From: Lacinutrix sp. WUR7
GTDB lineage: Bacteria; Bacteroidota; Bacteroidia; Flavobacteriales; Flavobacteriaceae
Direction: 5' to 3'
Assembly: GCF_016864015.1 (NCBI RefSeq)
Contig: NZ_CP045067.1
Coordinates: 97,001-161,000 of the forward strand
DNA: 64,000 nucleotides
Under the pieces are notes generated by a model. The model worked only from the letters and a program-made list of their open reading frames with translations. It was not told the DNA's origin and did no database searches. Each line of letters starts with the position of its first letter. Within the stretch, counting starts at the first letter, position 1. This document shows positions 17,123-26,550 of this stretch, piece by piece. The position numbers and the translations under genes were made by a program.

Positions 17123-18193
17123 TTGAAAAGACTACTAACTATATTACTTTTAACTTTTTGTGTGACTATTTCGGCACAAACAGTAAGAAAATATTCAAAT
17201 GAATTTATGAATATTGGTGTCGATGCTGCTGCCTTAGGAATGAGCAACGCAGTAACTGCATACTCTCAGGATGTAAATTCGGGCTACTGGAATCCTGCTG
17301 GATTAGTAAATATTGAAGACAAACAATTAGCTTTAATGCACTCTAGTTACTTTGCAAACATTGCGAGTTATGATTATGCCGCATTTGCTATGCCATTAGA
17401 CAATAATAGCGCCATTGGTGTTTCGTTAATTCGTTTTGCTGTAGATGACATTTTAAATACAACACAATTAATTGATGCTCAAGGAGATATTAATTATGAT
17501 AGAATTAGCTCCTTCTCTACTGCAGATTATGGGGTAACTTTCTCCTATTCTAGAAAGCTTCCTATTCCGGGTTTTAATTATGGTATAAATGCAAAAGTAA
17601 TCCGTCGTGTTATTGGTAAATTCGCCAATTCATGGGGATTTGGTTTAGATGCAGCGGTGCAGTTTGAATCGAAGAATGAATGGAAATTCGGACTTATGGC
17701 TAGAGACATAACAACCACTTTTAATTCTTGGGCTATTGATGAAGATGAGTTTGCCAAAGTACAAGATGCCGTAGAAGGACAAAATCAAGAGTTACCAGAA
17801 ACAACAGAGCTTACCATACCTAAATTACAATTTGGTGTTGCTAAAAAATTCATATATCGTTATGATTTTTCTATCCTTGCAGAGGTAGATTTAAATATTA
17901 GATTTGAAGAAAATAATGACTTAATCTCCACGTCATTTGCAAGTATTACGCCTTCTGCTGGTTTTGAAGTTGGCTACTTAGACATGGTATACTTAAGAGG
18001 TGGTGTTGGTAATTTTCAAAATGAATTGCAATTAGATAATTCTGAAAAAACGAGCTTTCAACCAAGCATTGGAATTGGTTTTAAATACAATTGCATTCAG
18101 GTAGATTACGCTTTTACAGATATTGGAGACCAAAGTGTTGCCTTATACTCTAACGTGTTTTCTTTAAAAGTTGATTTTAGTTGTTTTAGATAG
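17123..18193 (+). CDS. PorV/PorQ-like outer-membrane beta-barrel protein
   Basis: 356 residues beginning with a clear signal peptide (MKRLLTILLLTFCVTISAQ). The start codon is TTG at 17123, since no ATG fits and the signal peptide begins there. The mature part starts KYSNEFMNIGVDAAALGMSN, the PorV/PorQ opening with the conserved GMSNA and NPAGL region, and continues as amphipathic strands of an outer-membrane barrel. PorV and PorQ work in type IX secretion; many homologues are uncharacterised, so a T9SS role is only possible. The DUF4105 gene starts 8 bp after it, forming an operon. Confidence 0.75.
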   Translation: MKRLLTILLLTFCVTISAQTVRKYSNEFMNIGVDAAALGMSNAVTAYSQDVNSGYWNPAGLVNIEDKQLALMHSSYFANIASYDYAAFAMPLDNNSAIGVSLIRFAVDDILNTTQLIDAQGDINYDRISSFSTADYGVTFSYSRKLPIPGFNYGINAKVIRRVIGKFANSWGFGLDAAVQFESKNEWKFGLMARDITTTFNSWAIDEDEFAKVQDAVEGQNQELPETTELTIPKLQFGVAKKFIYRYDFSILAEVDLNIRFEENNDLISTSFASITPSAGFEVGYLDMVYLRGGVGNFQNELQLDNSEKTSFQPSIGIGFKYNCIQVDYAFTDIGDQSVALYSNVFSLKVDFSCFR

Positions 18194-18201
18194 TTTTGTA
18201 T

Positions 18202-19362
18202 ATGAAAAAACTATATATAGTTTTATTCCTTTTCTCCTTTGTACTTACTCAAGCACAAAATGGATACGATAATACCGAAATAAGTATTTTAACTATTGGA
18301 CCAGGAACATCCCTAAACGATGCTTTTGGACATAATGGTATTCGTGTTAAAACGCCGTATAGCGATGTGGTTTATGATTACGGAAGGTTTCCGTTTAACG
18401 ACCCAAATTTTTACTTAAATTTTGCAAGAGGAAAACTGCTTTACTCACAAGGCTTTAGCAATACGTATGCGGTTATCGGTTTTTACAAAAGCCAAAACAG
18501 ATCTATTAGAGAACAAGTTTTAGATTTAACTACCAAAGAAAAGCAAGACATGCATGCTTTTTTAGAAACCAACGCGCTACCACAAAACAGAGAGTATTTA
18601 TACGACTTCTTTTATGATAATTGTGCAACAAAAATAAGAGATGTTGCAGAAGAAATAACCCATAACAATATTCATTTTAATGAAATTGAAACTTTAGAGG
18701 AAAGTACTTTTAGAGATTTAATACAACAAAATTTATATTGGAATTCTTGGGGAAGCCTTGGAATTGATATTGCACTAGGTTCTATAATTGATAGACCAGC
18801 AACGCAATATGAGTACATGTTTTTACCCAAATATATACATTCGTTTTTTGAAACGGCTACCTTAAAAAGCACGAACACAAGTTTAGTAAAGAAATCGAAT
18901 ACAATTTATAGTAAAACAGAAGAAAAGCAAGAAAAACACTTTTTTAGTAGTCCGATATTTGTTTTTGGGGTATTAGGGGTTTTCATACTTTTTATTACTT
19001 ATACCGACAATAAAAAAGGCAAACGAAGTACATGGCTAGACTTTAGCATCTTTCTAATTACTGGAAGTATTGGTGTATTAATTTTATTATTATGGTTTGC
19101 AACAGATCATACTACAACTGCTAACAACTACAACTTATTATGGGCTTTCGCTCTAAACGTATTTGTAATAGCTCAAATATTAAAAGCACAACCAAAAGCC
19201 TGGTTTATTAAATACATGAAACTGCTAATTATACTCTTGTGTTTATTAGGATTTCATTGGATAACAGGCGTGCAAAGATTTGCTTTCGGACTTATTCCAT
19301 TGCTACTAGCTTTAGCAATTAGATACGTCTATGTCGTGTATTATTTTACTAAAAGCAGGTAA
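18202..19362 (+). CDS. DUF4105 (Lnb N-terminal-like) membrane protein
   Basis: 386 residues from the ATG at 18202, which gives a signal peptide MKKLYIVLFLFSFVLTQAQ; a TTG 6 bp earlier is less likely. The exported domain (about 20-225) carries DUF4105 features: GPGTSLNDAFGHNGIRV near the N-terminus with a conserved His, and FYDNCATKIRDV with a conserved Cys. Four or five membrane segments follow (about 255-380). The His and Cys suggest a papain/NlpC-like hydrolase, as proposed for the Lnb N-terminal domain (inference). It is in an operon with the PorV/PorQ-like gene. Confidence 0.75.
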   Translation: MKKLYIVLFLFSFVLTQAQNGYDNTEISILTIGPGTSLNDAFGHNGIRVKTPYSDVVYDYGRFPFNDPNFYLNFARGKLLYSQGFSNTYAVIGFYKSQNRSIREQVLDLTTKEKQDMHAFLETNALPQNREYLYDFFYDNCATKIRDVAEEITHNNIHFNEIETLEESTFRDLIQQNLYWNSWGSLGIDIALGSIIDRPATQYEYMFLPKYIHSFFETATLKSTNTSLVKKSNTIYSKTEEKQEKHFFSSPIFVFGVLGVFILFITYTDNKKGKRSTWLDFSIFLITGSIGVLILLLWFATDHTTTANNYNLLWAFALNVFVIAQILKAQPKAWFIKYMKLLIILLCLLGFHWITGVQRFAFGLIPLLLALAIRYVYVVYYFTKSR

Positions 19363-19377
19363 TTAACCGCTCATCAT

Positions 19378-19452
19378 TTAAACTAAAGAGAGGTGTATTC
19401 CTTTTTTACAGAATTGGAGCGTCTGATTATAAAGCACAGCTATTTTAAAACT
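19378..19452 (-). repeat. Diverged solo relic of the 207-bp hairpin element
   Basis: Read on the minus strand, this stretch carries in the same order AAAATAGCT (19438-19446), CTCC-AATT, and finally ACACCTCTCTTTAGTT (19381-19396), as in the units of the array at 11456-12060. The last block is a 16-base identity with the second array copy. The middle is substituted and shortened. Like the array, it lies between two convergent genes. It shows the element is dispersed and occurs in both orientations. Confidence 0.6.
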
Positions 19453-19510
19453 AGCCTTTTTGGAATTTCCTTTTTTTGGAATTTGGAATTTATTTTTTGA
19501 ATCCCCTCCA

Positions 19511-20905
19511 CTACTGCCCTCTAAAGAAGATCATAGTACTTAAGGTTTTAACAATAATATTAGCATCTAAAAAGAAACTTCTATGCTTAATATAATACAA
19601 GTCATACTGCAATTTTAATAAACTATCATCTACACTAGAACCATATCTAACTTTTACTTGCGCCCAACCTGTAAGTCCGGGTTTCACAATATGTCTTGTT
19701 TCGTAAAAGGGTATTACTTGAGACAACTCTTGTACAAAGTAAGGGCGTTCTGGTCTAGGACCAATTAAACTCATATCTCCTCTAAGTATATTAATAAATT
19801 GAGGTATTTCATCTAATCTAGATCTGCGTAAAAATTTACCAAACAGCGTTACTCTAGCATCGTTTTTAGTTGCCCAAACTGCGCCATTTTTTTCGGCATC
19901 TTTTATCATGGTTCGAAACTTAATGATCTCAAAAGTATTGCCATTTTTACCAACACGTTCTTGTAAATAAAACAAAGAACCTCTATTAGCTATTAAATTA
20001 CCCAATAATATTAATGGCAAAATAACAACACCTAATACAATCCCAATAATAGAGAAAAACATATCAAAAAAACGATGAAAAAATTGATACAACTTATTTT
20101 GATTACTTCTACTAAAAGGAAAATACTTATAAAAATCCTTCCCAACAAATTGCACAGGAACACGATAGGTCATGTCTTCATACACTTGTGTATATTCTTT
20201 AATTGGAAAACCTCTTTCTAAAAGGGTTATTAAATCATGATAAATTTCTGGAGTAATGGTTTCCGAATTATAACTAGCTACAACTATCTCAGAGATGTTT
20301 TCTTTAGCAATAATTTCATATAACTGGTTTGGCTGATACTCTTTAATGCCTTTAATATTAATGGTTTCTGTGCTTTTTTCTTCACAATTAATAAACCCTA
20401 AAACTTTATAATTTGGATCAGCCCCTCTAAAGGCATCCATTATTGGTCGGATATTAGAAATTTCTCCTACTATTAGTGCCTTTTTATAAAATCTTGGTGA
20501 GGTTATAAAATTAATATAAGCCAGCCTCCAAATAATTAAAGCTACGTTTATTGCCAAATAGAAATAAAAAACCTGAATTCTGTTCTCTGGAAGAAAAGGC
20601 GTGAAATATGGAGTAAATAAATAAAACAGTACGGTAACAGAAGAGGTTAAAACAATATTAGCAAGTACCGATTCTGACTTACTTGCTTTTTGTAAATCGT
20701 ATAATTCAAATACGGTTCCAAAAACAGAAATATACAACGCCAAGATTAAATTCCAAGACCAATTTTTACTAGTAATATAAAAATAATCAAATTCAAAAAA
20801 ATGACCAATACCATATAGTGCAGCAAAAATAAACACTAAATCGAAAACACGAAGGAGTATTTTTCTTTCTGAAATATTGAAATGAATGTCTTTTTTCTTA
20901 GTCAT
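19511..20905 (-). CDS. Polyprenyl-phosphate sugar-1-phosphate transferase (WcaJ/WbaP type)
   Basis: 464 residues. The N-terminal half has about four membrane segments and a nucleotide-binding-like domain (KALIVGEISNIRPIMDAFRG). The C-terminal half is a bacterial sugar transferase domain: membrane-inserted hairpin near 280-300, FYLQERVGKNGNTFEIIKFR-like core starting LFYLQERVG, then RRSRLDEIPQFINILRGDMS and KPGLTGWAQV. It starts glycan assembly by moving a sugar phosphate from a UDP-sugar onto undecaprenyl phosphate. It is the last gene of the minus-strand locus. A promoter-like TTG-N19-TATCTTTA lies just upstream. Confidence 0.9.
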   Translation of the reverse strand: MTKKKDIHFNISERKILLRVFDLVFIFAALYGIGHFFEFDYFYITSKNWSWNLILALYISVFGTVFELYDLQKASKSESVLANIVLTSSVTVLFYLFTPYFTPFLPENRIQVFYFYLAINVALIIWRLAYINFITSPRFYKKALIVGEISNIRPIMDAFRGADPNYKVLGFINCEEKSTETINIKGIKEYQPNQLYEIIAKENISEIVVASYNSETITPEIYHDLITLLERGFPIKEYTQVYEDMTYRVPVQFVGKDFYKYFPFSRSNQNKLYQFFHRFFDMFFSIIGIVLGVVILPLILLGNLIANRGSLFYLQERVGKNGNTFEIIKFRTMIKDAEKNGAVWATKNDARVTLFGKFLRRSRLDEIPQFINILRGDMSLIGPRPERPYFVQELSQVIPFYETRHIVKPGLTGWAQVKVRYGSSVDDSLLKLQYDLYYIKHRSFFLDANIIVKTLSTMIFFRGQ

Positions 20906-20926
20906 ATAGTTAGGGAAACCTTAAGG

Positions 20927-20956
20927 TAAAGATAATAAGTTAAGATAAAAATCCAA
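20927..20956 (-). promoter_or_regulatory. Possible internal promoter for the initiating transferase
   Basis: On the minus strand TTG (20954-20956) is followed after 19 bp by TATCTTTA (20927-20934), one base off the -7 consensus. It lies in the 55-bp gap before the start at 20905 and could give the initiating enzyme its own transcript. Confidence 0.4.
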
Positions 20957-20960
20957 GCAT

Positions 20961-21971
20961 TTACACAAGTAGTTTGAACCATTTCATTTTCACCATTTCC
21001 CAATCAAAAGTTTCTACTTTTTTTCTTGCATTATTAGCTATTATTTCAGCTTTCTTTGGTGCATCTACCAATCCTTTTATAGCAGAAACAAAATCCGCTA
21101 TATTACCTTTTTCAACTAGTATACCTTCTTTACCATTTTCAATTAGAAAAGGCATTCCTCCAACATTTGTGGAAACCACAGGTAAACCTAATGCCATAGC
21201 TTCTATAACACTTACGGGCATATTATCAAAGTTCGTTGTATTTATAAAAACAGTATAGTTTTCAGACATAGATATCCATTCTTCTTTGGGTAACTTTCCT
21301 GTAAACGTAACGGCTACGTTTAAGGTTTTGGCTAATTGTTTCACTTCTTGCAAAGTACCATCACTATCTGGACCAACCATACAAAGCGTTGCAGGTATCC
21401 CTTCCTCTTTTAATCTTTTTACTATATCAATGGCTAAGCTTGGCTTGTATATTTTAGAAAAAGATCGCACCCAAAGTAGGTCTATGCTTACCAAGTTTCG
21501 TGCTTTAAACGGGTATTTTTCAATTTCGATGGTATTCGGAATAAATGCTATATTCTCATAGCCTTTCTTCTTAAAAGCTTCTAATAAATACAGGGAAGGT
21601 GAAATATTTTTATATGCATTTTTAAATATTAAATCAGATAAAAACGGACTACTTTCTAATCGAGAAGGTAAATTCCCTCCATGCAATATTGGAATGTATT
21701 TCAATTTTAAGGCCCTACAAATTTGACCAACTATTAGTGCATAATAAAAATTAGTAGTGCTATAGGTATCTATAAGTACAAAATCGACTTTTTTAGATAA
21801 GCTTACACAGGACTTTACCATATCTAGCAATCTCAAAACCTTATTCGTTTTTGAAGATGCGTAATACATTGTGTACCCTTCCTTTTCTAACAAATTTCCT
21901 AAAACTTGAATCGTAGATGTGTTAGACTTCTTGTTTTTTAAGTTGTTTCCTATGTATAGGATTTTTTTCAT
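20961..21971 (-). CDS. GT4 family glycosyltransferase
   Basis: 336 residues, GT-B fold. The N-terminal domain starts MKKILYIGNNLKNKKSNTST; the C-terminal domain has the nucleotide-sugar block NMPVSVIEAMALGLPVVSTN with the E-x7-E-like arrangement and the GGMPFLIENGKEGILV loop. It adds a sugar to the lipid-linked glycan at the cytoplasmic face; donor and linkage cannot be read. Its first 50 bp overlap the end of the polymerase/ligase-like gene upstream, a long overlap that implies coupled translation. Confidence 0.85.
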   Translation of the reverse strand: MKKILYIGNNLKNKKSNTSTIQVLGNLLEKEGYTMYYASSKTNKVLRLLDMVKSCVSLSKKVDFVLIDTYSTTNFYYALIVGQICRALKLKYIPILHGGNLPSRLESSPFLSDLIFKNAYKNISPSLYLLEAFKKKGYENIAFIPNTIEIEKYPFKARNLVSIDLLWVRSFSKIYKPSLAIDIVKRLKEEGIPATLCMVGPDSDGTLQEVKQLAKTLNVAVTFTGKLPKEEWISMSENYTVFINTTNFDNMPVSVIEAMALGLPVVSTNVGGMPFLIENGKEGILVEKGNIADFVSAIKGLVDAPKKAEIIANNARKKVETFDWEMVKMKWFKLLV

Positions 21972-23286
21972 AAGTTACGTTTAATAGAGCCAAAGCATAA
22001 ATAAAGGAAGGTGTTGCTAGTCGCATAGAAGAATGATTTACCGTAGCAAACCAAAAGCCTAAAAAAGCATAGAAAAAATAATTGTTTTTATTTCTAGATC
22101 GAAACTCTAAGGGTTTAAAAATCAATATCAATAATATAACAACACCAAACATACCATGTTCTGCTAACAGTCTACTAGTTTCACTATGCGAAGTAACTCC
22201 TTGTCCATCTTTTTCTATTCGAGCATCTTTAGCCCTACTAGAACCAATTCCGAAAAAAGGATTAGACATAAAACCATCTAACTCTTCTGCAAATAATTCT
22301 CCTCTCCCTGTGGTTATATCGTTTTTTTCTCGTCCTAAGTGATCTTCATTCGCATATCGCATATCAATATACCCATCGGTTTGGCTAGAACTAATAACCC
22401 AAGTTCCTATCATAGTAAATAAAAATACTAAAGTCATCATTACAATTTCACTTTTTCGCTTAACAGATACTTTTAAATAATACATCACCAAAAAAGCAAG
22501 AATAGCAATAATACCTGTAATAACACCTCCACGACTAAAGGTCACAATAGCACGAAAGGAAATCGCCGAAAACAACACAATATTTAAAGCTTTTAAAAAG
22601 ATAGTCGGAGATTTTGTGAAAATTCGTACTGCCATAACAAACATTCCCAAACCTAAAATAGTAGCCACCTGATTTGCTCCCCACCCTCCAGAGCTATCTC
22701 GATTAGAACCAGTATTAGAAATCACATCCCGTACGCTAGGGTTATAAAAAAAGATATATATCGTATTGGTTATAATAGGCAAAACCATATACAAAAGTAT
22801 TTTATGTACTTGGCCTATACTTACTTTTTTATCATAGCAAAAAAGGGCAGCAACCCCCAAACAAACCGGACCACTAAGTACAAAAGCGATATTCGTTCTA
22901 AAATTAGCATCAAAACTAAGCGTGGTAGAGGCTACAAAAATAGACGGCACTAAAAACATGAGATAAATAAAATAAGGGTAGCCTTTACCAGAAAGCCCTT
23001 TATAAAACATACCTATAACCATAAATACAATCACCAAATACTTTGCCGCTTCATAAGAAAAAGCCCCTTTGGTAGTTCTAAAAAACACCTCTGCTCCAAC
23101 AAAATAAGCACATGCTTTTAATACTTCAAAAGTCTTTAAATGATCTGGCGAAAGAATAACACGGTAAAGAAAATAGAACAATGCACATAAAAAATACACC
23201 TTCGCTAAACTTTCATTCAAATAGATAAGTATTCCAAGAAGAATATGGAATCCAACAACTGTTATATAGGTAATATTAGTCTTCAA
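21922..23286 (-). CDS. O-antigen ligase/polymerase-like membrane protein (Wzy/WaaL family)
   Basis: 454 residues with about 11 to 12 hydrophobic segments and one large external loop late in the protein. That loop holds the Wzy_C pattern: TTGRGELFAEELDGF, NPFFGIGSSRAKD, TSHSETSRLLAEHGMFG. These proteins polymerise or ligate undecaprenyl-linked glycans in the periplasm; sequence alone does not separate polymerase from ligase. In this context it is the only candidate polymerase. It overlaps the following GT4 gene by 50 bp. Confidence 0.85.
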   Translation of the reverse strand: MKTNITYITVVGFHILLGILIYLNESLAKVYFLCALFYFLYRVILSPDHLKTFEVLKACAYFVGAEVFFRTTKGAFSYEAAKYLVIVFMVIGMFYKGLSGKGYPYFIYLMFLVPSIFVASTTLSFDANFRTNIAFVLSGPVCLGVAALFCYDKKVSIGQVHKILLYMVLPIITNTIYIFFYNPSVRDVISNTGSNRDSSGGWGANQVATILGLGMFVMAVRIFTKSPTIFLKALNIVLFSAISFRAIVTFSRGGVITGIIAILAFLVMYYLKVSVKRKSEIVMMTLVFLFTMIGTWVISSSQTDGYIDMRYANEDHLGREKNDITTGRGELFAEELDGFMSNPFFGIGSSRAKDARIEKDGQGVTSHSETSRLLAEHGMFGVVILLILIFKPLEFRSRNKNNYFFYAFLGFWFATVNHSSMRLATPSFIYALALLNVTYEKNPIHRKQLKKQEV

Positions 23287-23381
23287 AAAAGTTTAATTAA
23301 TTACTAAATTATATAAAAAGTAAAAATAAGATAACAAAACCACAATGAAACAATCGGTAATGAAATATTAAGCATAGGTAC

Positions 23382-24188
23382 TTAGGAATATATTTTTTTA
23401 TAATCATCTATAGGAAATCGATAGTGATAGCTTTTCCCTAAAAGAAACACCATAAAGTGTATTATAAAAACAGGAATATGTGGTCTGAATAGACCTAAAA
23501 AGGCATCGTAGGTTTTATTGGAATAATTACAAATTAAAAATGGTGTAGTATCGGGATCTAAATAATTTTTTAAAACATTAGCATGATCCACTTCTTTATC
23601 TATTGCAAAGCTTTTAAATGTTACTTCCTTTTTGGTTCGCACCCTCTGGTAAAGTTCTAATACCGATAATGGTACAGATGCTTCATCATAAAAAATGAGA
23701 CTTCCATATACATCAACAAGCACCCATTTATTCAATTCTTTAATAAAAACCTCATTAAAGGAATGTCCGCCATACTCTTTATTAAAAGGCGCTCTTGTGT
23801 TCCCCCATTCCCTAACTTTAAGATTATTAATCACACAAAAGTTATTAAAAATCTGTGCCATATCACTACAAACTCCACCTTTTCCGGCAAGCATAATTTT
23901 TAAAGCTGCATCAGAAGGTTCACTCAATCCTGGGCCGCCTTTAATATTATTTTGCAACCAAATACTCAACTGTTTAACCATGTCAAGATCTGAAGTGGAC
24001 TTACCTTCTTTAAAAATAGTAGTATTAACTTCTTTAAAGTTGTTAGGTATGTCTTTTTCTGAATTACTTTGATTATAAGAGCAACTAGCAATATCTGGAA
24101 TACTAGAGTTTCTGGAAAGCAACCTAAAGCGCGTTATATATAGAAAATGGTGTCGTTTAAAGAACCATGACACTTTTTTTAAAATCAT
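23382..24188 (-). CDS. Transglutaminase-like cysteine protein within the glycan locus
   Basis: 268 residues. A transglutaminase-fold catalytic triad is visible: Cys107 in GKGGVCSDMAQIF, His142 in GGHSFNEVFI and Asp159 in KWVLVDVYG. The spacing fits the bacterial transglutaminase-like superfamily (peptidases and amide-forming enzymes). There is no clear signal peptide; the N-terminus is basic with a weak hydrophobic patch, and a hydrophobic stretch near 245-258 (VFIIHFMVFLLG) could be a membrane anchor. The substrate is unknown. It lies between the Wzy-like gene and a GT4 gene on the same strand, so an amide-bond step on the glycan is conceivable (inference). Confidence 0.75.
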   Translation of the reverse strand: MILKKVSWFFKRHHFLYITRFRLLSRNSSIPDIASCSYNQSNSEKDIPNNFKEVNTTIFKEGKSTSDLDMVKQLSIWLQNNIKGGPGLSEPSDAALKIMLAGKGGVCSDMAQIFNNFCVINNLKVREWGNTRAPFNKEYGGHSFNEVFIKELNKWVLVDVYGSLIFYDEASVPLSVLELYQRVRTKKEVTFKSFAIDKEVDHANVLKNYLDPDTTPFLICNYSNKTYDAFLGLFRPHIPVFIIHFMVFLLGKSYHYRFPIDDYKKIYS

Positions 24189-24300
24189 TCAGATAAATTA
24201 ATTGGATAGCTTTGCGATAAATGTAAAATTTTTTTTTTGTTAGACCTAATGTTTTGCAAATTAACAAGCATTAATAAACTAAAAATGAGGCAATCAATTA

Positions 24301-25428
24301 TTATAATAGTTCTTTAGTGATTCTACTATTATAGTACGAATAGGTAAATTTGTTTTGTGATGCCCCTTGGGCTTGACCCATTGTATTAAAAAACATCGTA
24401 TTTAAATATAACAGTTTTCTATAAGCAACCACAAGACTATCTACAGAAATAGCATCTAATAAAAACCCATTCACATCAGATTGCACATATTGTCCAATAG
24501 ATGAAACATTAGAAACTATAGGCAAGCAGCCATAATTCATAGCTTCTGCTATTACTTTTGGAAAACCTTCGGATGCAGATGGCAGCACAATGGCATGGGA
24601 TGTTTTATATATGTTATGAACATCATCACGTGACAAAAAACCATGAAATTGAAAGGGTAAACCACTATTTTTAGTACTATCTATATATTTTTGCTTTGCT
24701 TTTCCGTCACCAACAATATGAATCGTACTAATACGACGCTTTTCTATTTCCGATAGCATTTTAAAAGCTTCAATGAATACGCCTACTCCTTTTTCTTCTT
24801 CTAATCTTCCAACAAAACAAAAATGAAGAGACGAAGTATCAAACACTTTATTCGTAATTATGCTTTGTCCTAGCGCTACCTCAGCATCTGTTAAGCATGG
24901 ATTTTCAAAAGTAAGACATTGTTTTGGTTGGTCTGGCCATATACCATTTATGGTTACTTTTCTATTTTGCTTTTTTAATAACCAACGTTGCATACGATAT
25001 GCTAATGGCGCATCTTCTTGTTTCCAGTTTCCTGCATATTTAAACCATCCTTTATTCGCACTAAAAAGCAGTAAATACGGAATAACAAAAACACCAATTC
25101 CTGTTGGTGCTCGAAATTGAAAATAATCGGTTTGGTGGATTGCTTTTTTAATAGTAGCAACTATTTTAGGAGCTTGAAAAAGGATCGCTAATTTGTCTTT
25201 CATTTTTGTTCCTCCAACAGCTGGTAATGCAACAAATGTTATTTTATTGGAAGTATATGGCAATGCACTTGATGGTGCCGGAATTTCATGCAGCATGGCA
25301 ACATGAATTACGCGGTCAAAAACAGCTATTAAATGGTTTATTTCTGTAACCGTAGAACCCAAGCCAACAATAGTTCCATCTGGCTTTTTATAATGTTCTG
25401 TATGCGAAATAATCGTTAATGTTCTCAT
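24301..25428 (-). CDS. GT4 family glycosyltransferase
   Basis: 375 residues. GT-B fold with the C-terminal donor-binding region GRLEEEKGVGVFIEAF and SEGFPKVIAEAMNYGCLPIV. The N-terminal acceptor domain is less typical, containing WFKYAGNWKQEDAPLAYRMQ. Its start overlaps the stop of the upstream GT4 gene by 4 bp (ATGA type), so the two are translationally coupled. The donor sugar is not predictable from sequence. The 112-bp gap before the transglutaminase-like gene has no visible signal. Confidence 0.85.
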   Translation of the reverse strand: MRTLTIISHTEHYKKPDGTIVGLGSTVTEINHLIAVFDRVIHVAMLHEIPAPSSALPYTSNKITFVALPAVGGTKMKDKLAILFQAPKIVATIKKAIHQTDYFQFRAPTGIGVFVIPYLLLFSANKGWFKYAGNWKQEDAPLAYRMQRWLLKKQNRKVTINGIWPDQPKQCLTFENPCLTDAEVALGQSIITNKVFDTSSLHFCFVGRLEEEKGVGVFIEAFKMLSEIEKRRISTIHIVGDGKAKQKYIDSTKNSGLPFQFHGFLSRDDVHNIYKTSHAIVLPSASEGFPKVIAEAMNYGCLPIVSNVSSIGQYVQSDVNGFLLDAISVDSLVVAYRKLLYLNTMFFNTMGQAQGASQNKFTYSYYNSRITKELL

Positions 25429-26522
25429 GATAGTAAAGCAATATAACGTTTAATAATTGTGGCCCAATCATGTTCTTTGGCCCATTTTTTTGCTTCTATA
25501 GTAAACGTTTCTTTAGATTGTAATATACTTCCTATTCCTTTCTTAAATGCTTCCGTATTTTCGGCATCTATTAAAACACCGGAAACATTAGGTTTAATAG
25601 CGTCTTCAATACCACAATTTAAAGATCCTATAGCTGGAATACCTAAAGCATTTGCTTCTAAAATAGCAATGCCAAAACCTTCTACATCTCCTGTTTCACT
25701 TTCGGCACTCAGCATTACAAACACATCGGTTTGCAAAAGAGTTTGTTTTAACATAGCATCGGTAACGCTGCCATGAAAGGTAATATGTTTCGCTACCCCT
25801 AAACTTTTAGCTTTTTCAAGAAAAACAGCTGCTTCTGTAGGAATACCAACACAATGATAATGCAGTTCTGGAAATTGTTTTAATAGTTCTGGGATTTGTT
25901 GAATCACTTGTAGTTGTCCTTTTCTACTACTAACTCTACCAACTGTTGTTAATACAGGATTACCTTTAACTATAATTTCAGGTAGATTTTCTGTTCCCCA
26001 ATTTTCAAGCTGAATACCGTTTGGGATAACCACAACCTCTTTATTTAAATGAGACATGAAGCTTTTTGTGTACTTAGAGACAGCAACAATAGTATCCATT
26101 TTTTTTAAAGCCATATCTATAGACTTTCGTAATAGAACAGATTTAAAATTAACCTCACTACCATGCACTACGGCCAACGTTTTTCTTGGTTTAAATAGAT
26201 TAATAAATGCCACATTCCAAAGTGAAAATTTACCAGTTGCTATAACATGTGAAGCATTAGAAAAAATTTTATTGGTCGCCACGATGCGTTTTAAATACAT
26301 TTTAAACCGTTGTTTGTATCGTTGTATTCTAACTACGGTAAAAGGTAAGGCTTCATCAAATACAGCTTCCTCTTCTCCTGTTAAGGAGCGTTGGTCTGCA
26401 ATAACCTGCACACTATAGTTTGCTGCACACAAAGACAAAGCTAAATGATACGCATGATTTCCTATGCCACCAGGTTGTGGTGGAAACTCAGAAGTAACTA
26501 TTAGTATGTGTTTATTTTTCAA
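25425..26522 (-). CDS. GT4 family glycosyltransferase
   Basis: 365 residues. A classical GT4: the glycine-rich acceptor loop SEFPPQPGGIGNHAYHLA at the N-terminus, VGRVSSRKGQLQVI at the start of the donor domain, and the donor motif GDVEGFGIAILEANALGIPA. Coupled by a 4-bp overlap to the next GT4 gene. Upstream is a run of TGT trinucleotides (26551-26570) and then the 170-bp repeat array, so this gene is the first after a break in the locus and probably has its own promoter there. Confidence 0.88.
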   Translation of the reverse strand: MKNKHILIVTSEFPPQPGGIGNHAYHLALSLCAANYSVQVIADQRSLTGEEEAVFDEALPFTVVRIQRYKQRFKMYLKRIVATNKIFSNASHVIATGKFSLWNVAFINLFKPRKTLAVVHGSEVNFKSVLLRKSIDMALKKMDTIVAVSKYTKSFMSHLNKEVVVIPNGIQLENWGTENLPEIIVKGNPVLTTVGRVSSRKGQLQVIQQIPELLKQFPELHYHCVGIPTEAAVFLEKAKSLGVAKHITFHGSVTDAMLKQTLLQTDVFVMLSAESETGDVEGFGIAILEANALGIPAIGSLNCGIEDAIKPNVSGVLIDAENTEAFKKGIGSILQSKETFTIEAKKWAKEHDWATIIKRYIALLS

Positions 26523-26550
26523 TGGTATATGGTATTCTTCATTATTAATG

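Noticed and set aside
17050-17247. A 65-codon minus-strand frame
   Set aside because: It overlaps the signal peptide and first strands of the PorV/PorQ-like gene on the other strand and has no domain.
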